DNA of 6,702 nt from an uncultured Thermoleophilia bacterium (GCA_903921965.1 CAIXSE010000334.1:1-6702); one strand, 5' to 3'; counted from the stretch's first letter, positions 1 to 6,146 are shown. Translations and numbers: made by a program. Notes: generated by a model not told the origin, from the letters alone.

Positions 1-1871
1 CCGGTGCGCGCCTCGATGCGGCGCACGGCCTCGGCGATGGCCGAGTGCATCTTGAGGGCGAGGATGTCCATCTTGACGAGGCCCAGCGTCTCGACGTCGT
101 CCTTGTCGAACTGGGCCACCACGACGCCCTTGGCGGCCCACTGCAGCGGCACGCGGTCGGTGAGCGGGTCGCGCGAGAGGATGAACCCGCCGAGGTGCGT
201 GCCGAGGTGGGCGGGGAAGCCGGAGAGCCGCTCGGCGACGCTCACGAGGCGGCGGAAGTGCGGGTTGCGGAACTCGTGGTCGGCGAGCTCGGGGCGCTCG
301 TCGAGCATCTCCCCGAGTTTGGAAGCGCTGCCCCAGGGCACCCGCCTGGACAGCGCGTCGATCTCGCCGGGCGTGAAGCCGAAGGCGCGGCTGACGATGC
401 GTACGGCCGAGGGCGCCCGCACGGTGTTGACGGTGGCGACCATGGCTACCCTGTCGTGGCCGAAGCGCTCGTAGATGTACCGGATGACCTCGTCGCGGCG
501 CGCGGAGCAGAAGTCGATGTCGACGTCGGGCATCTCACGGCGGGCGGGGTTGAGGAAACGCTCGAAGAGCAGCTCGTTGGCGATGGGGTCGGCGTCGGTG
601 ACGCGCAGCACGTAGCTGACGATGCTGTTGCCGGCCGAGCCGCGGCCGGAGTAGTAGATGCCGCGGCCGCGCGCGAACCCGACGATGTCGTGCACGGCGA
701 GGAAGTACTCGGCGAAGCCCAGCTCTTCGACGACCCGGAGCTCGCGCTCGAGGCGCGCCGTGACCTCGGCGGTGAGCGGCGTGTAGCGCTCGGCGGCGCC
801 GGCGAAGCAGCGCTTCCAGAGCAGCGAGAAGGCCGTCTCGCCCGGCGGCAGCGGGTAGGCGGGGAAGAGGAGCTTGCCGAGCCCGAGGTCGAGGTTGCAG
901 CGCGCGGCGATGCGGGCGGCGTTGGCGTACGCCTCGGGGTGGCGCTGGAAGAGGCGGCGCATCTGCGCCGGGCTCTTGAGGTAGAGCTCGGCGTTCTTGC
1001 GTCCCAGCGGGTTGGGCAGCGGCTGGTTGGCGGCCTCGGCGGCGAGGACGTCGTGCAGGCCGGCGTCTTCCTTGAACGTGTAGTGGACGTCGTTGGTGGC
1101 GACGGTGGGCAGGCGCAGCTCGTGGGCCAGCAGGTCGAGGGCGCGGAGGTGGGCGCCCGAGTCGGGCAGCAGCTCGTGCTGCAGCTCGACGAAGAACTCG
1201 CGGCCGAAGATGCCGCGGAACACGGAGGCCGCGGCGCGGGCCCCGGCGGCATCGCCGGCGAGCAGCCGCGACCAGACCTCGCCGCGCCGGCAGGCGCTGA
1301 GCGCGACGAGGTGGCCGCTGTGCTCGGCGAGGGTGGCGAGCCGGGCCTGCGGAAGTTCGCCGGGGTGCTCGAGGTGTGCCGCACTGATGATGCGGCAGAG
1401 GTTGCTCCAGCCGGCGTAGTCCTTCGCCAGCAGGACGAGGTGGTGGCCGCCGGCGCCGGAGGCGGCAGCGGCGGCCGGCGGCACCGTGGCGGCCGCCGGG
1501 AGGTGCCGGATGTGGCCGTCGGGGGCGAGGGACGGGAGGGCGGCGAAAGGCGGCGGTGTCCGGCCTCCGTCTCCTGACGGCGCTCCGGCCGGGTGGGGGG
1601 TCTCGGGAGGGCGCTCCGCCCGCCCGGGATCCCACGGGTGGCCGCCGGGGCCGACGGCGGGCTCGACGGTGAGCTCGACGCCGACGATGGGCTTGACGCC
1701 GGCGGCCTTGCAGGCCTGGTAGAAGCGCACGGCGCCGTACAGGCCCTCGTGGTCGGTGACGGCCAGGGCCGGCATGCCGAGCTCGGCGGCGCGCCCGGCA
1801 AGCTCGGGGATGCGGCAGGCGCCGTCGCCGAACGAGAAGGTGCTGTGCGTGTGCAGGTGGACGAAGCTCAC
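1..1871 (-). CDS. dnaE2: Error-prone DNA polymerase III alpha subunit, DnaE2/ImuC type (C-terminus beyond window)
   Basis: This encodes a C-family DNA polymerase, probably the translesion polymerase of the SOS mutasome. The frame is open from a GTG at 1871-1869 to the window edge (623 codons; family members usually exceed 1000). An N-terminal PHP domain starts at once (FVHLHTHS, residues 3-10; VTDHEGLYG, 38-46). The palm has GRGSAGNS, then PDVDIDF (448-454) with catalytic Asp449 and Asp451; the third catalytic Asp is D602 in KMDILAL. The stretch QFDKDDVETLGLVKMDILAL resembles DnaE2 more than DnaE1, and the LexA-box promoter supports that. The start is chosen from GGGAGGA (1883-1877) five bases upstream and because the PHP motif begins at residue 3. 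Residues about 72-142 are a Pro/Ala/Gly-rich insertion. No imuA or imuB is visible, but the left flank is missing. An unusual DnaE1 paralogue remains possible. Confidence 0.87.
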   Translation of the reverse strand, partial: MSFVHLHTHSTFSFGDGACRIPELAGRAAELGMPALAVTDHEGLYGAVRFYQACKAAGVKPIVGVELTVEPAVGPGGHPWDPGRAERPPETPHPAGAPSGDGGRTPPPFAALPSLAPDGHIRHLPAAATVPPAAAAASGAGGHHLVLLAKDYAGWSNLCRIISAAHLEHPGELPQARLATLAEHSGHLVALSACRRGEVWSRLLAGDAAGARAAASVFRGIFGREFFVELQHELLPDSGAHLRALDLLAHELRLPTVATNDVHYTFKEDAGLHDVLAAEAANQPLPNPLGRKNAELYLKSPAQMRRLFQRHPEAYANAARIAARCNLDLGLGKLLFPAYPLPPGETAFSLLWKRCFAGAAERYTPLTAEVTARLERELRVVEELGFAEYFLAVHDIVGFARGRGIYYSGRGSAGNSIVSYVLRVTDADPIANELLFERFLNPARREMPDVDIDFCSARRDEVIRYIYERFGHDRVAMVATVNTVRAPSAVRIVSRAFGFTPGEIDALSRRVPWGSASKLGEMLDERPELADHEFRNPHFRRLVSVAERLSGFPAHLGTHLGGFILSRDPLTDRVPLQWAAKGVVVAQFDKDDVETLGLVKMDILALKMHSAIAEAVRRIEART

Positions 1872-1930
1872 GGCCGTCCTCCCGGCCGGTCGCCGGAGGT
1901 GGCTCCGCCTGGGGGATCAGCCTGGGGCAT
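1868..1930 (-). CDS. Possible 20-codon leader ORF overlapping the dnaE2 start
   Basis: An ATG at 1930-1928 opens a 20-codon ORF whose TGA (1870-1868) overlaps the dnaE2 GTG in a four-base GTGA junction, the arrangement typical of translational coupling. It has a Shine-Dalgarno sequence (CCAGGAGCG, 1943-1935) identical to the one before the DUF6504-like gene at 6158-6150. Its peptide contains GGATSGD, matching GGATSED at residues 3-9 of the DUF6504-like protein. It therefore looks like the copied 5' end of that gene, truncated and joined to dnaE2. Whether it is translated, or is only a remnant, cannot be told here. The dnaE2 ribosome binding site lies inside it. Confidence 0.4.
   Translation of the reverse strand: MPQADPPGGATSGDRPGGRP
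1877..1883 (-). promoter_or_regulatory. Ribosome binding site of dnaE2
   Basis: Read on the minus strand this is GGGAGGA, five bases before the GTG at 1871. It decides the start: the nearest upstream ATG (1930) is in a different frame. The site lies within the leader ORF, so translation of the leader could affect its accessibility. Confidence 0.7.
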
Positions 1931-1975
1931 GTGACGCTCCTGGACGCGACGCCGGACGGTCCGCTGGGGACCCGG

Positions 1976-2004
1976 ATCATAACACGAACATATGTTCGTG
2001 TAAA
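1976..2004 (-). promoter_or_regulatory. Sigma70-type promoter of the dnaE2 unit
   Basis: On the minus strand the -35 box is TTTACA (2004-1999) and the -10 box is TATGAT (1981-1976), separated by exactly 17 bases. Both are close to the housekeeping consensus, and the A/T-rich elements stand out from GC-rich surroundings. The LexA operator fills the spacer, so LexA binding would be expected to block RNA polymerase. Transcription should begin near 1970, about 25 bases before the leader-ORF Shine-Dalgarno sequence. Confidence 0.8.
1982..2001. promoter_or_regulatory. LexA operator (SOS box) of dnaE2
   Basis: This is a perfect 20-base palindrome centred on the core CGAACATATGTTCG (1985-1998), which matches the GAAC-N4-GTTC LexA box of actinobacteria and Bacillus-type Gram-positives. 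It overlaps the promoter spacer fully. It implies LexA repression and RecA-dependent induction after DNA damage. A second copy lies at 6196-6213. Confidence 0.9.
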
Positions 2005-2100
2005 CGTCGGACGGAAAGTGGGCCGGGCCCGGGGATCGCCGGCGCCGCCGTGCTCCCGCGCTGCGGACCGGGACCCCCCGGACGGCTTCTCGCGACGCAC

Positions 2101-2131
2101 CGAAGAAACGCGTCCGTTCACCGGTCTGTCT
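2101..2131 (+). promoter_or_regulatory. Putative ECF-sigma promoter upstream of the sigma gene
   Basis: CGAAGAAA (2101-2108) is followed after 14 bases by GGTCTGTCT (2123-2131). The same two boxes with the same 14-base gap occur at 4415-4445, before the protease gene. From the first box to the second is 22 bases start to start, the geometry of ECF promoters (an A-rich GAA-type -35 and a GTC-type -10). This suggests autoregulation by the adjacent sigma factor. The exact boxes do not match a consensus I can name, so the assignment rests on the shared pattern and position. Confidence 0.5.
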
Positions 2132-2285
2132 GCTCGAGGAGGATGAGGCCGATGTCTTCCGGAAAGTGCATCGCAGACATCATGCCGGGGACCTGCAGGC
2201 CGGGCAGCGCGGTGACGCTCGCCGCGGCAACGGCCCCGCGCGGGCCCGTGGCGGGTACCGTTCGTCGTGACCAGCCGGGGCGGCC

Positions 2286-2294
2286 GGGAGGAGG
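2286..2294 (+). promoter_or_regulatory. Ribosome binding site supporting the GTG start of the sigma gene
   Basis: GGGAGGAGG lies seven bases before the GTG at 2302. A competing site, AGGAGG at 2137-2142, lies nine bases before an in-frame ATG at 2152. The downstream site is preferred because the protein then begins shortly before the conserved region 2 and has a normal ECF length. Confidence 0.6.
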
Positions 2295-2301
2295 ATCGGC
2301 C

Positions 2302-2871
2302 GTGTCTGCTGTGGGCGGACGCACGCAGGAGGTCGAACCGGACGTCCTCACCGCCGCACAGTGCGGTGACGGTGACGCGTTCGTCGACCTCATGCGCCAC
2401 TACGACCGCCGCCTGCGCATCGTGGCCTACCACACGCTGTGCGACCCCCAGCTCATGGACGACGTGCTGCAGGACGTGACCCTGCGGGTGTACCGGGGAC
2501 TGGCGCGTTTTCGCGGGGAGTCGTCCCTCGGCACGTGGCTGTGCCGCATCACCTATCGCGCCTGCTGCGACGCGATGGCGCGGGGCGCGCGCGCCGGCTC
2601 GGTCGCGCTCGACGACGTGCCCGACCCGCCCGATCCGGCGCCCGACCCCGCGGACCTGGTCGCCACGCGGTCCGCGCTCGCCGAGGCGTTCGCCACGCTC
2701 CCGCCCGAGCAGCGGCTCGCGGTCCTCCTCGTGGACCGCGAAGGGTACGACTACGCGACGACGGCCGCGATCCTGGACGTGCCGCAGGGCACGCTCGCCT
2801 CGCGGCTCAACGCCGCGCGCGGGACGCTGCGGCGCTGCCTGCGCGCGTCGATGGACTCCGGAGCGGTGTGA
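2302..2871 (+). CDS. ECF-family RNA polymerase sigma factor
   Basis: A 189-residue group 4 (ECF) sigma factor, which would direct RNA polymerase to a small stress regulon. Region 2 spans about residues 16-92, with DDVLQDV (53-59, the core-polymerase-binding helix) and FRGESSLGTWLCRITYRAC (70-88, regions 2.3-2.4). A Pro/Asp-rich linker (104-118) leads to region 4 (about 122-182), with LPPEQRLAVLLVDREGYDY and the helix-turn-helix AAILDVPQGTLASRLNAARG. No C-terminal extension is present. The stop overlaps the ATG of the next gene by one base (TGATG), implying coupled expression with its likely anti-sigma factor. The start is set by the strong site at 2286-2294; an ATG at 2152 would add 50 residues unlike known ECF N-termini. 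The stimulus and the ECF subgroup are unknown. Confidence 0.9.
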   Translation: MSAVGGRTQEVEPDVLTAAQCGDGDAFVDLMRHYDRRLRIVAYHTLCDPQLMDDVLQDVTLRVYRGLARFRGESSLGTWLCRITYRACCDAMARGARAGSVALDDVPDPPDPAPDPADLVATRSALAEAFATLPPEQRLAVLLVDREGYDYATTAAILDVPQGTLASRLNAARGTLRRCLRASMDSGAV

Positions 2872-4385
2872 TGGACGAGACGCGCGACACAGAGCTCGGC
2901 CGCCGGCTCCAGGCTCTGGGCGAGCCGGCGCATGCGGCGGGCTACTGGGAGGCCGTACGCGTGCGCGTCGCGGCCGCCGCCGGGCGCGACACGGAGCTCG
3001 GCCGCCGGCTCGAGGTTCTCGGCGAGCCCGAACACGCGGCCGGCTACTGGCAAGCCGTGCGGGCGCAGGTGGCCGGGGTGTCGCGACGGCCGCAGCCGGC
3101 CGGGACGTGGCGCCGGCTGCGCGGGGCGCTCTCCCTCCGGCCCGTCCGTCTGGCGCTGGCGGCGGCGGCGCTCGCGGCCGTGGCCGTCGCCGTCCTGCTG
3201 TCCGGTCTCCCGACGGCCGACGGACCGCAGCCGGTCAGCGCCGAGGAGGTCATCAGGAGGGCGGTCCAGGCGTACTCTTCGGGGCGCACGTGGCAGACCG
3301 ACACCGTGAACCGGCTTCCGAACCACGGAGAGACCTACCTCTCGCGCATGACGCGGGACGCGGACGGAAGCTACAGTCTGACACAGTACGACCCTGAAGA
3401 CGAGGCGGCGTTCCTCGCCGGGACGGAGGGCTGCCGCGTCACCAGCGTCACCGCCTACGACGCGAGGACCGGCGTGCTCCGGAGGTCCGACCTCACGGCC
3501 GGCACCTTCAGCATCGTCCGGGGGTGGCCTCTCGGTCCGCCCGACATGGACCCGCAGACGAGCCCTTCGGGACAGGACGTGGGGGCGATCCTCCGGGCCC
3601 TCGAGGCCTACGGACGGGTGAAGCTCGAGCCCACGGTGGTCGCCGGAAGACCGGCGTGGACGGTGACCTTCACCGGCGGCGACCTTGCGGGCCGTCCATA
3701 TTCGGTGCTGCGTGCGGCCGTCTACCAGGCCACGGTGGACGCGAAGACGTGGCTCTACCTCCGGATGCGGTTCGAGAACGCCGGGATGCTCATCGGCGAG
3801 GCCAGCACGGTCAGGTCGTGGGTCGACCGGCGCGTGCCGGGCGGGAAGTTCGTCCTGCGGCCGCCGGACGGCGCCACGGTCACGTCCCGCGACCGGGGGT
3901 TCAGGCGCGTCTCACTGGCGGAGGCTGCCGCCGAGCCCGGCGTCGTGGCAGTGCTTCCCGGCCGCCTGCCGGCCGGCTACGTGCTGTCGGCGGTCGCGGT
4001 GGCGGAGCAGGCGTACACGGCCAACCACTACGTGCCGGGCAGGCACGTGTTCGAGGCGCAGTACACGTGCGGCTTCGACGCCCTGACCATCTCGACGCGC
4101 ACGCTCACCGACAGGTACTACCGCACCGACCTCGACCCGTTCGAGTACACGAACGACCGCGGCTGGGTCGGCCTCGCCGGGACCAGGGCGCGGATCACGT
4201 CGGGGGCGTTCGCGGGCGCGGAGGCCACGATCCTGATCGCCACGCAGTCGTCGTCGCCGCACCTCTGGGCGGTCAAGGACGGCGTGCTGCTCACGGTCGC
4301 CGGCGGGGCCTCCGCGAAGGAGCTTCTCGCCGTGGCCGGGTCGCTGCAGTATCCGGAAGCCGGCAGCTCGCCCGAGAGGCCGTGA
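2871..4385 (+). CDS. Putative membrane anti-sigma factor with LolA/RseB-like and DUF4367-like outer region
   Basis: This 504-residue single-pass membrane protein is probably the anti-sigma factor for the preceding gene, given the one-base overlap. The cytoplasmic part (1-92) carries two tandem 34-residue units (about 5-38 and 39-72), each with DTELGRRL, LGEP and HAAGYW. There is no zinc-binding HxxxCxxC, so it is not a classical ZAS domain. A transmembrane helix lies at about 93-113, preceded by arginines, so the C-terminus should be outside. Residues about 124-340 (AEEVIRRAVQAYSSG onward) resemble LolA/RseB-type sensor folds. From about 360 (VLPGRLPAGYVL) to the end the sequence resembles DUF4367, ending in the GGASAKELLAVAGSLQ type of tail. 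The only two cysteines, C188 and C400, are both outside. The anti-sigma role rests on context and topology; domain names are from pattern memory. Confidence 0.75.
   Translation: MDETRDTELGRRLQALGEPAHAAGYWEAVRVRVAAAAGRDTELGRRLEVLGEPEHAAGYWQAVRAQVAGVSRRPQPAGTWRRLRGALSLRPVRLALAAAALAAVAVAVLLSGLPTADGPQPVSAEEVIRRAVQAYSSGRTWQTDTVNRLPNHGETYLSRMTRDADGSYSLTQYDPEDEAAFLAGTEGCRVTSVTAYDARTGVLRRSDLTAGTFSIVRGWPLGPPDMDPQTSPSGQDVGAILRALEAYGRVKLEPTVVAGRPAWTVTFTGGDLAGRPYSVLRAAVYQATVDAKTWLYLRMRFENAGMLIGEASTVRSWVDRRVPGGKFVLRPPDGATVTSRDRGFRRVSLAEAAAEPGVVAVLPGRLPAGYVLSAVAVAEQAYTANHYVPGRHVFEAQYTCGFDALTISTRTLTDRYYRTDLDPFEYTNDRGWVGLAGTRARITSGAFAGAEATILIATQSSSPHLWAVKDGVLLTVAGGASAKELLAVAGSLQYPEAGSSPERP
2883..3086 (+). 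repeat. In-frame tandem duplication of 102 bases
   Basis: Two adjacent units, 2883-2984 and 2985-3086, each encode 34 residues of the anti-sigma-like protein's cytoplasmic region. The two protein units agree at 24 of their first 30 positions and diverge at the end. Bases are also strongly conserved at the start of each unit (CGCGACAC, then GAGCTCGGCCGCCGGCTC in both), which points to a fairly recent internal duplication. Confidence 0.9.
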
Positions 4386-4414
4386 CGGCCGGGAACCCGG
4401 CGCTCCGCTTCCAA

Positions 4415-4445
4415 CGAAGAAAGGCGCCGCGCTCGCGGTCTGTCT
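4415..4445 (+). promoter_or_regulatory. Putative ECF-sigma promoter upstream of the protease gene
   Basis: CGAAGAAA (4415-4422), 14 bases, then GGTCTGTCT (4437-4445): the same boxes and spacing as at 2101-2131. The 14 intervening bases differ at most positions between the two sites, so this looks like a conserved site rather than a recent copy. It begins 30 bases after the anti-sigma stop and ends 140 bases before the protease ATG, so the protease may have its own sigma-dependent transcript with a long leader. Confidence 0.5.
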
Positions 4446-4585
4446 CGGTGAGGGATGGACGCGCCGGCGACGAGGCGGTGGGCGGGTGGCCCCGGCGGTC
4501 GCCGCCCGAGAAGGAGTGCCGTTCCGGCGCCGGCCGCCTCGTGAGTGGCGCCGCAGACGCTGCGGCCGGACGAGAGGGGGACCCG

Positions 4586-5767
4586 ATGGACTCCGGCTTC
4601 TCAGGGTTGGCCGGCGGCAGGGCGGCCATCGGTCTGGCGCTCGCGCTGGCCGTGCTCCTCGGCGCCCTCGCCGGACGCGTCGTGCCTGCGGCGGACGGCT
4701 TCGGGGCCGTCCTGGGCCGGGCCGGCGGCGCCGGTGCGGGCCAGGCGGCGCTCCCGGCCGCCGAGATCTACCGGCGGTCGGTCCCGGGCGTCGTGAAGAT
4801 CGTCGCCTTCGACGCTCCCGCTGGGGACTACGCGTCGCTGACGGGCAAGGACGGCACCGGCTTCGTGGTCAGCGCCGACGGACGCATCGTGACCTGCGCG
4901 CACGTCGTCTCGGTGGACGGGTCGCCCGTCCGGCGGGTGCGCGTCGTCTTCCGTGCCGGCGAGGCCGGCGAGTGCAGCGCCGAGGGCGTGGTCATCGGGG
5001 TCGACGCGGGCAGCGACCTCGCCGTGGTGCGCGTGGACCCGCGCGCGGTCCGGCTGACCGTGCTGCCGCTCGCCGCCGCCGACGGCCTGCAGGTCGGCGA
5101 CACGGTGTACGCGCTCGGCAACGCGCTCGACTACGACTTCGCCATGACGCAGGGCATCGTCTCCGCCCTGCACCGCGTCCTCACGGGGCCTTCCGCCGAG
5201 ACGATCCGCGACGGCATCCAGACCGACGCGGCCGTCAACGCGGGAGATTCGGGCGGTCCGCTCCTCGACGAGCAGGGCCGCGTGGTCGGTGTCAACGAAC
5301 GGATCGTCACTCCGTACGGCGCGCCGACGGGCAACGTGGGGCTGGCCTTCGCCGTCCCCGTGAGCACCGTGAAAGACGTGCTCAGGCAGCTCGAGGCGAC
5401 GGGCAGGGTCGTGCGTCCGTGGGTCGGTGTGGAAGCGCTCACCGTCTCGCCCGCGGCCGTGCAGTTGCTGCACCTCCGGACGGACCGCGGCATCCTGCTC
5501 GTCGGTGTGGAGCGGGACGGGCCGGCCGCGGCGGCGGGTCTGCGCGGCGGCGACCGCGCGGTGCCCGTGCCTGGTCAGCCCGGGCGCGTCGTGAAGGCCG
5601 GCGGCGACGTGATCACGGCACTGGCCGGCCGGCCGGTCTTGAGCACCGACGACCTCGTCGACTGCGTGCAGGCGCTCGAGCCCGGCGACAGGCTGCCGGT
5701 GAGCTACCTGCGCGGCGGGAAGAGCCTGACGACGGTGATCGTCGTGGGCGTGCGCCCGGGCACGTGA
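4586..5767 (+). CDS. HtrA/DegP-like membrane-anchored serine protease with PDZ domain
   Basis: This 393-residue trypsin-fold protease probably cuts misfolded or signalling proteins outside the membrane. A hydrophobic segment at about 13-34 should anchor or export it. The protease domain spans about 58-270 with a complete triad: His106 in TCAHVV, Asp144 in DAGSDLAVVRV, and Ser222 in NAGDSGGPLL. HtrA proteases usually have GNSGGP; the Asp before Ser is trypsin-like but active-compatible. GLAFAVPVSTVKDVL (252-266) is typical of the HtrA domain end. A single PDZ domain follows (about 278-393), with GLRGGDRAVPV and GGDVITALAGRPV. The ATG is chosen for the purine-rich GAGAGGGGGA just upstream and the hydrophobic N-terminus; an in-frame GTG at 4541 is possible. 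It follows the sigma pair by 200 bases and may be a regulon member or the protease that cuts the anti-sigma protein; neither role is proven. Confidence 0.9.
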   Translation: MDSGFSGLAGGRAAIGLALALAVLLGALAGRVVPAADGFGAVLGRAGGAGAGQAALPAAEIYRRSVPGVVKIVAFDAPAGDYASLTGKDGTGFVVSADGRIVTCAHVVSVDGSPVRRVRVVFRAGEAGECSAEGVVIGVDAGSDLAVVRVDPRAVRLTVLPLAAADGLQVGDTVYALGNALDYDFAMTQGIVSALHRVLTGPSAETIRDGIQTDAAVNAGDSGGPLLDEQGRVVGVNERIVTPYGAPTGNVGLAFAVPVSTVKDVLRQLEATGRVVRPWVGVEALTVSPAAVQLLHLRTDRGILLVGVERDGPAAAAGLRGGDRAVPVPGQPGRVVKAGGDVITALAGRPVLSTDDLVDCVQALEPGDRLPVSYLRGGKSLTTVIVVGVRPGT

Positions 5768-5795
5768 GCCGCTGTGGGGCGTGAGCCCGGCGCCT

Positions 5796-6146
5796 TCAGT
5801 TGAGCGCCTGCTCCAGGGCCCACGCCTTGCCGATACGGTCGTAGCGGAGGTCGAACACGCGGCCCTCGGCGCGTACCCGCCAGTAGACGCGGCTGACGCG
5901 GCCGTCGTCCTTCCACCAGCCGGTCTCGAGGACCCACGTCTCGAGGACGCGCTCGACCCGGTAGCGGCGGCGGCGCCAGACGAAGCTGACGGGGCGCCGC
6001 TGCCGCTCGTTCCAGCTGACGGCGACGCGGGCGGGGAGGGCGTGGCCGCGGCCCGGCGCCCGGCCCGGCGCGGCCGTGCCGGCGCCCGCCGGAGGGTCGC
6101 CGGCGCCGGTCCTGGGATCGTCTTCGGAGGTGGCTCCGCCTGCCAT
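5796..6146 (-). CDS. DUF6504-like protein under SOS control
   Basis: A 116-residue protein of unknown function. The N-terminal 40 residues are Gly/Ala/Pro-rich and probably disordered. Residues about 41-116 form a compact domain rich in Trp and Arg: VSWNERQRRPVSFVW, RRRRYRVERVLETWV, GWWKDDGRVSRVYWRV, then a FDLRYDRIGKAW tail. This pattern fits DUF6504, which I recall near dnaE2/imuB genes in actinobacteria; that recollection should be checked. The basic, aromatic surface could suit nucleic-acid or protein binding, but no catalytic motif is evident. The start has CCAGGAGCG five bases before the ATG. Its promoter contains a perfect LexA box, so it should be damage-induced with dnaE2. It converges on the protease gene, with 28 bases between stops. 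Confidence 0.82.
   Translation of the reverse strand: MAGGATSEDDPRTGAGDPPAGAGTAAPGRAPGRGHALPARVAVSWNERQRRPVSFVWRRRRYRVERVLETWVLETGWWKDDGRVSRVYWRVRAEGRVFDLRYDRIGKAWALEQALN

Larger units (their letters stand above)
1894..2017 (-). repeat. Copy A of duplicated SOS promoter and gene start
   Basis: Three blocks match copy B (6125-6230) in the same order and orientation. Block 1 (1983-2017) covers operator, -35 box and upstream flank, and matches 6196-6230 at 34 of 35 positions. Block 2 (1935-1943) is the nine-base Shine-Dalgarno block, matching 6150-6158. Block 3 (1894-1911) is 18 identical bases of early coding sequence, matching 6125-6142. The distance from operator to Shine-Dalgarno block differs by only one base between copies. 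The bases between blocks have diverged, which suggests an old duplication with selection on the control elements. Confidence 0.75.
1872..2301. other. Divergent control region between dnaE2 and the ECF sigma gene
   Basis: These 430 bases separate the dnaE2 GTG from the preferred sigma GTG. The left half holds the leader ORF, the LexA-controlled dnaE2 promoter and the dnaE2 ribosome binding site. The part from about 2018 to 2100 is very G/C-rich, includes the perfect palindrome CCGGGCCCGG (2023-2032), and shows no gene. From 2101 to 2131 lies a putative ECF promoter facing the sigma gene. The stretch 2152-2301 is open in the sigma frame and could be either a long 5' leader or an N-terminal extension. 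No tRNA, small-RNA gene or clear intrinsic terminator was seen. Confidence 0.7.

Noticed and set aside
45..1577. Long plus-strand open frame (510 codons) opposite dnaE2
   Set aside because: It is antisense to a frame with clear PHP and polymerase motifs; its Val/Glu/Gly/Ala-rich composition is what the complement of GC-rich coding sequence gives, and it has no recognisable domain.
535..2433. Long minus-strand open frame (632 codons) across dnaE2, the control region and the sigma gene
   Set aside because: It is out of frame with the DnaE2 motifs and runs through the LexA promoter and antisense to the sigma gene; Arg/Pro-rich shadow translation.
4391..4396. GGGAAC as an ECF -35 box before the protease
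   Set aside because: No matching -10 box such as CGTC lies at a suitable distance, and it is not shared with the sigma upstream region, unlike the motif at 4415-4445.
4455..4544. Possible 29-codon leader ORF between the anti-sigma and protease genes
   Set aside because: Its ATG has no properly spaced ribosome binding site, and its Arg/Pro/Ala-rich peptide looks like chance translation of GC-rich DNA.
3524..4585. Extension of the protease frame upstream through the anti-sigma gene
   Set aside because: It overlaps the anti-sigma coding region in another frame and has no domain; the hydrophobic N-terminus and ribosome binding site place the start at 4586.
4601..5473. Minus-strand open frame (290 codons) opposite the protease
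   Set aside because: It is antisense to intact catalytic motifs of the protease and has no domain-like sequence.
5768..5795. Bidirectional terminator between the convergent protease and DUF6504-like genes
   Set aside because: Only a weak GGCGC/GCGCC pairing with a long loop is visible, reaching into the DUF6504-like coding end and lacking a T tract.
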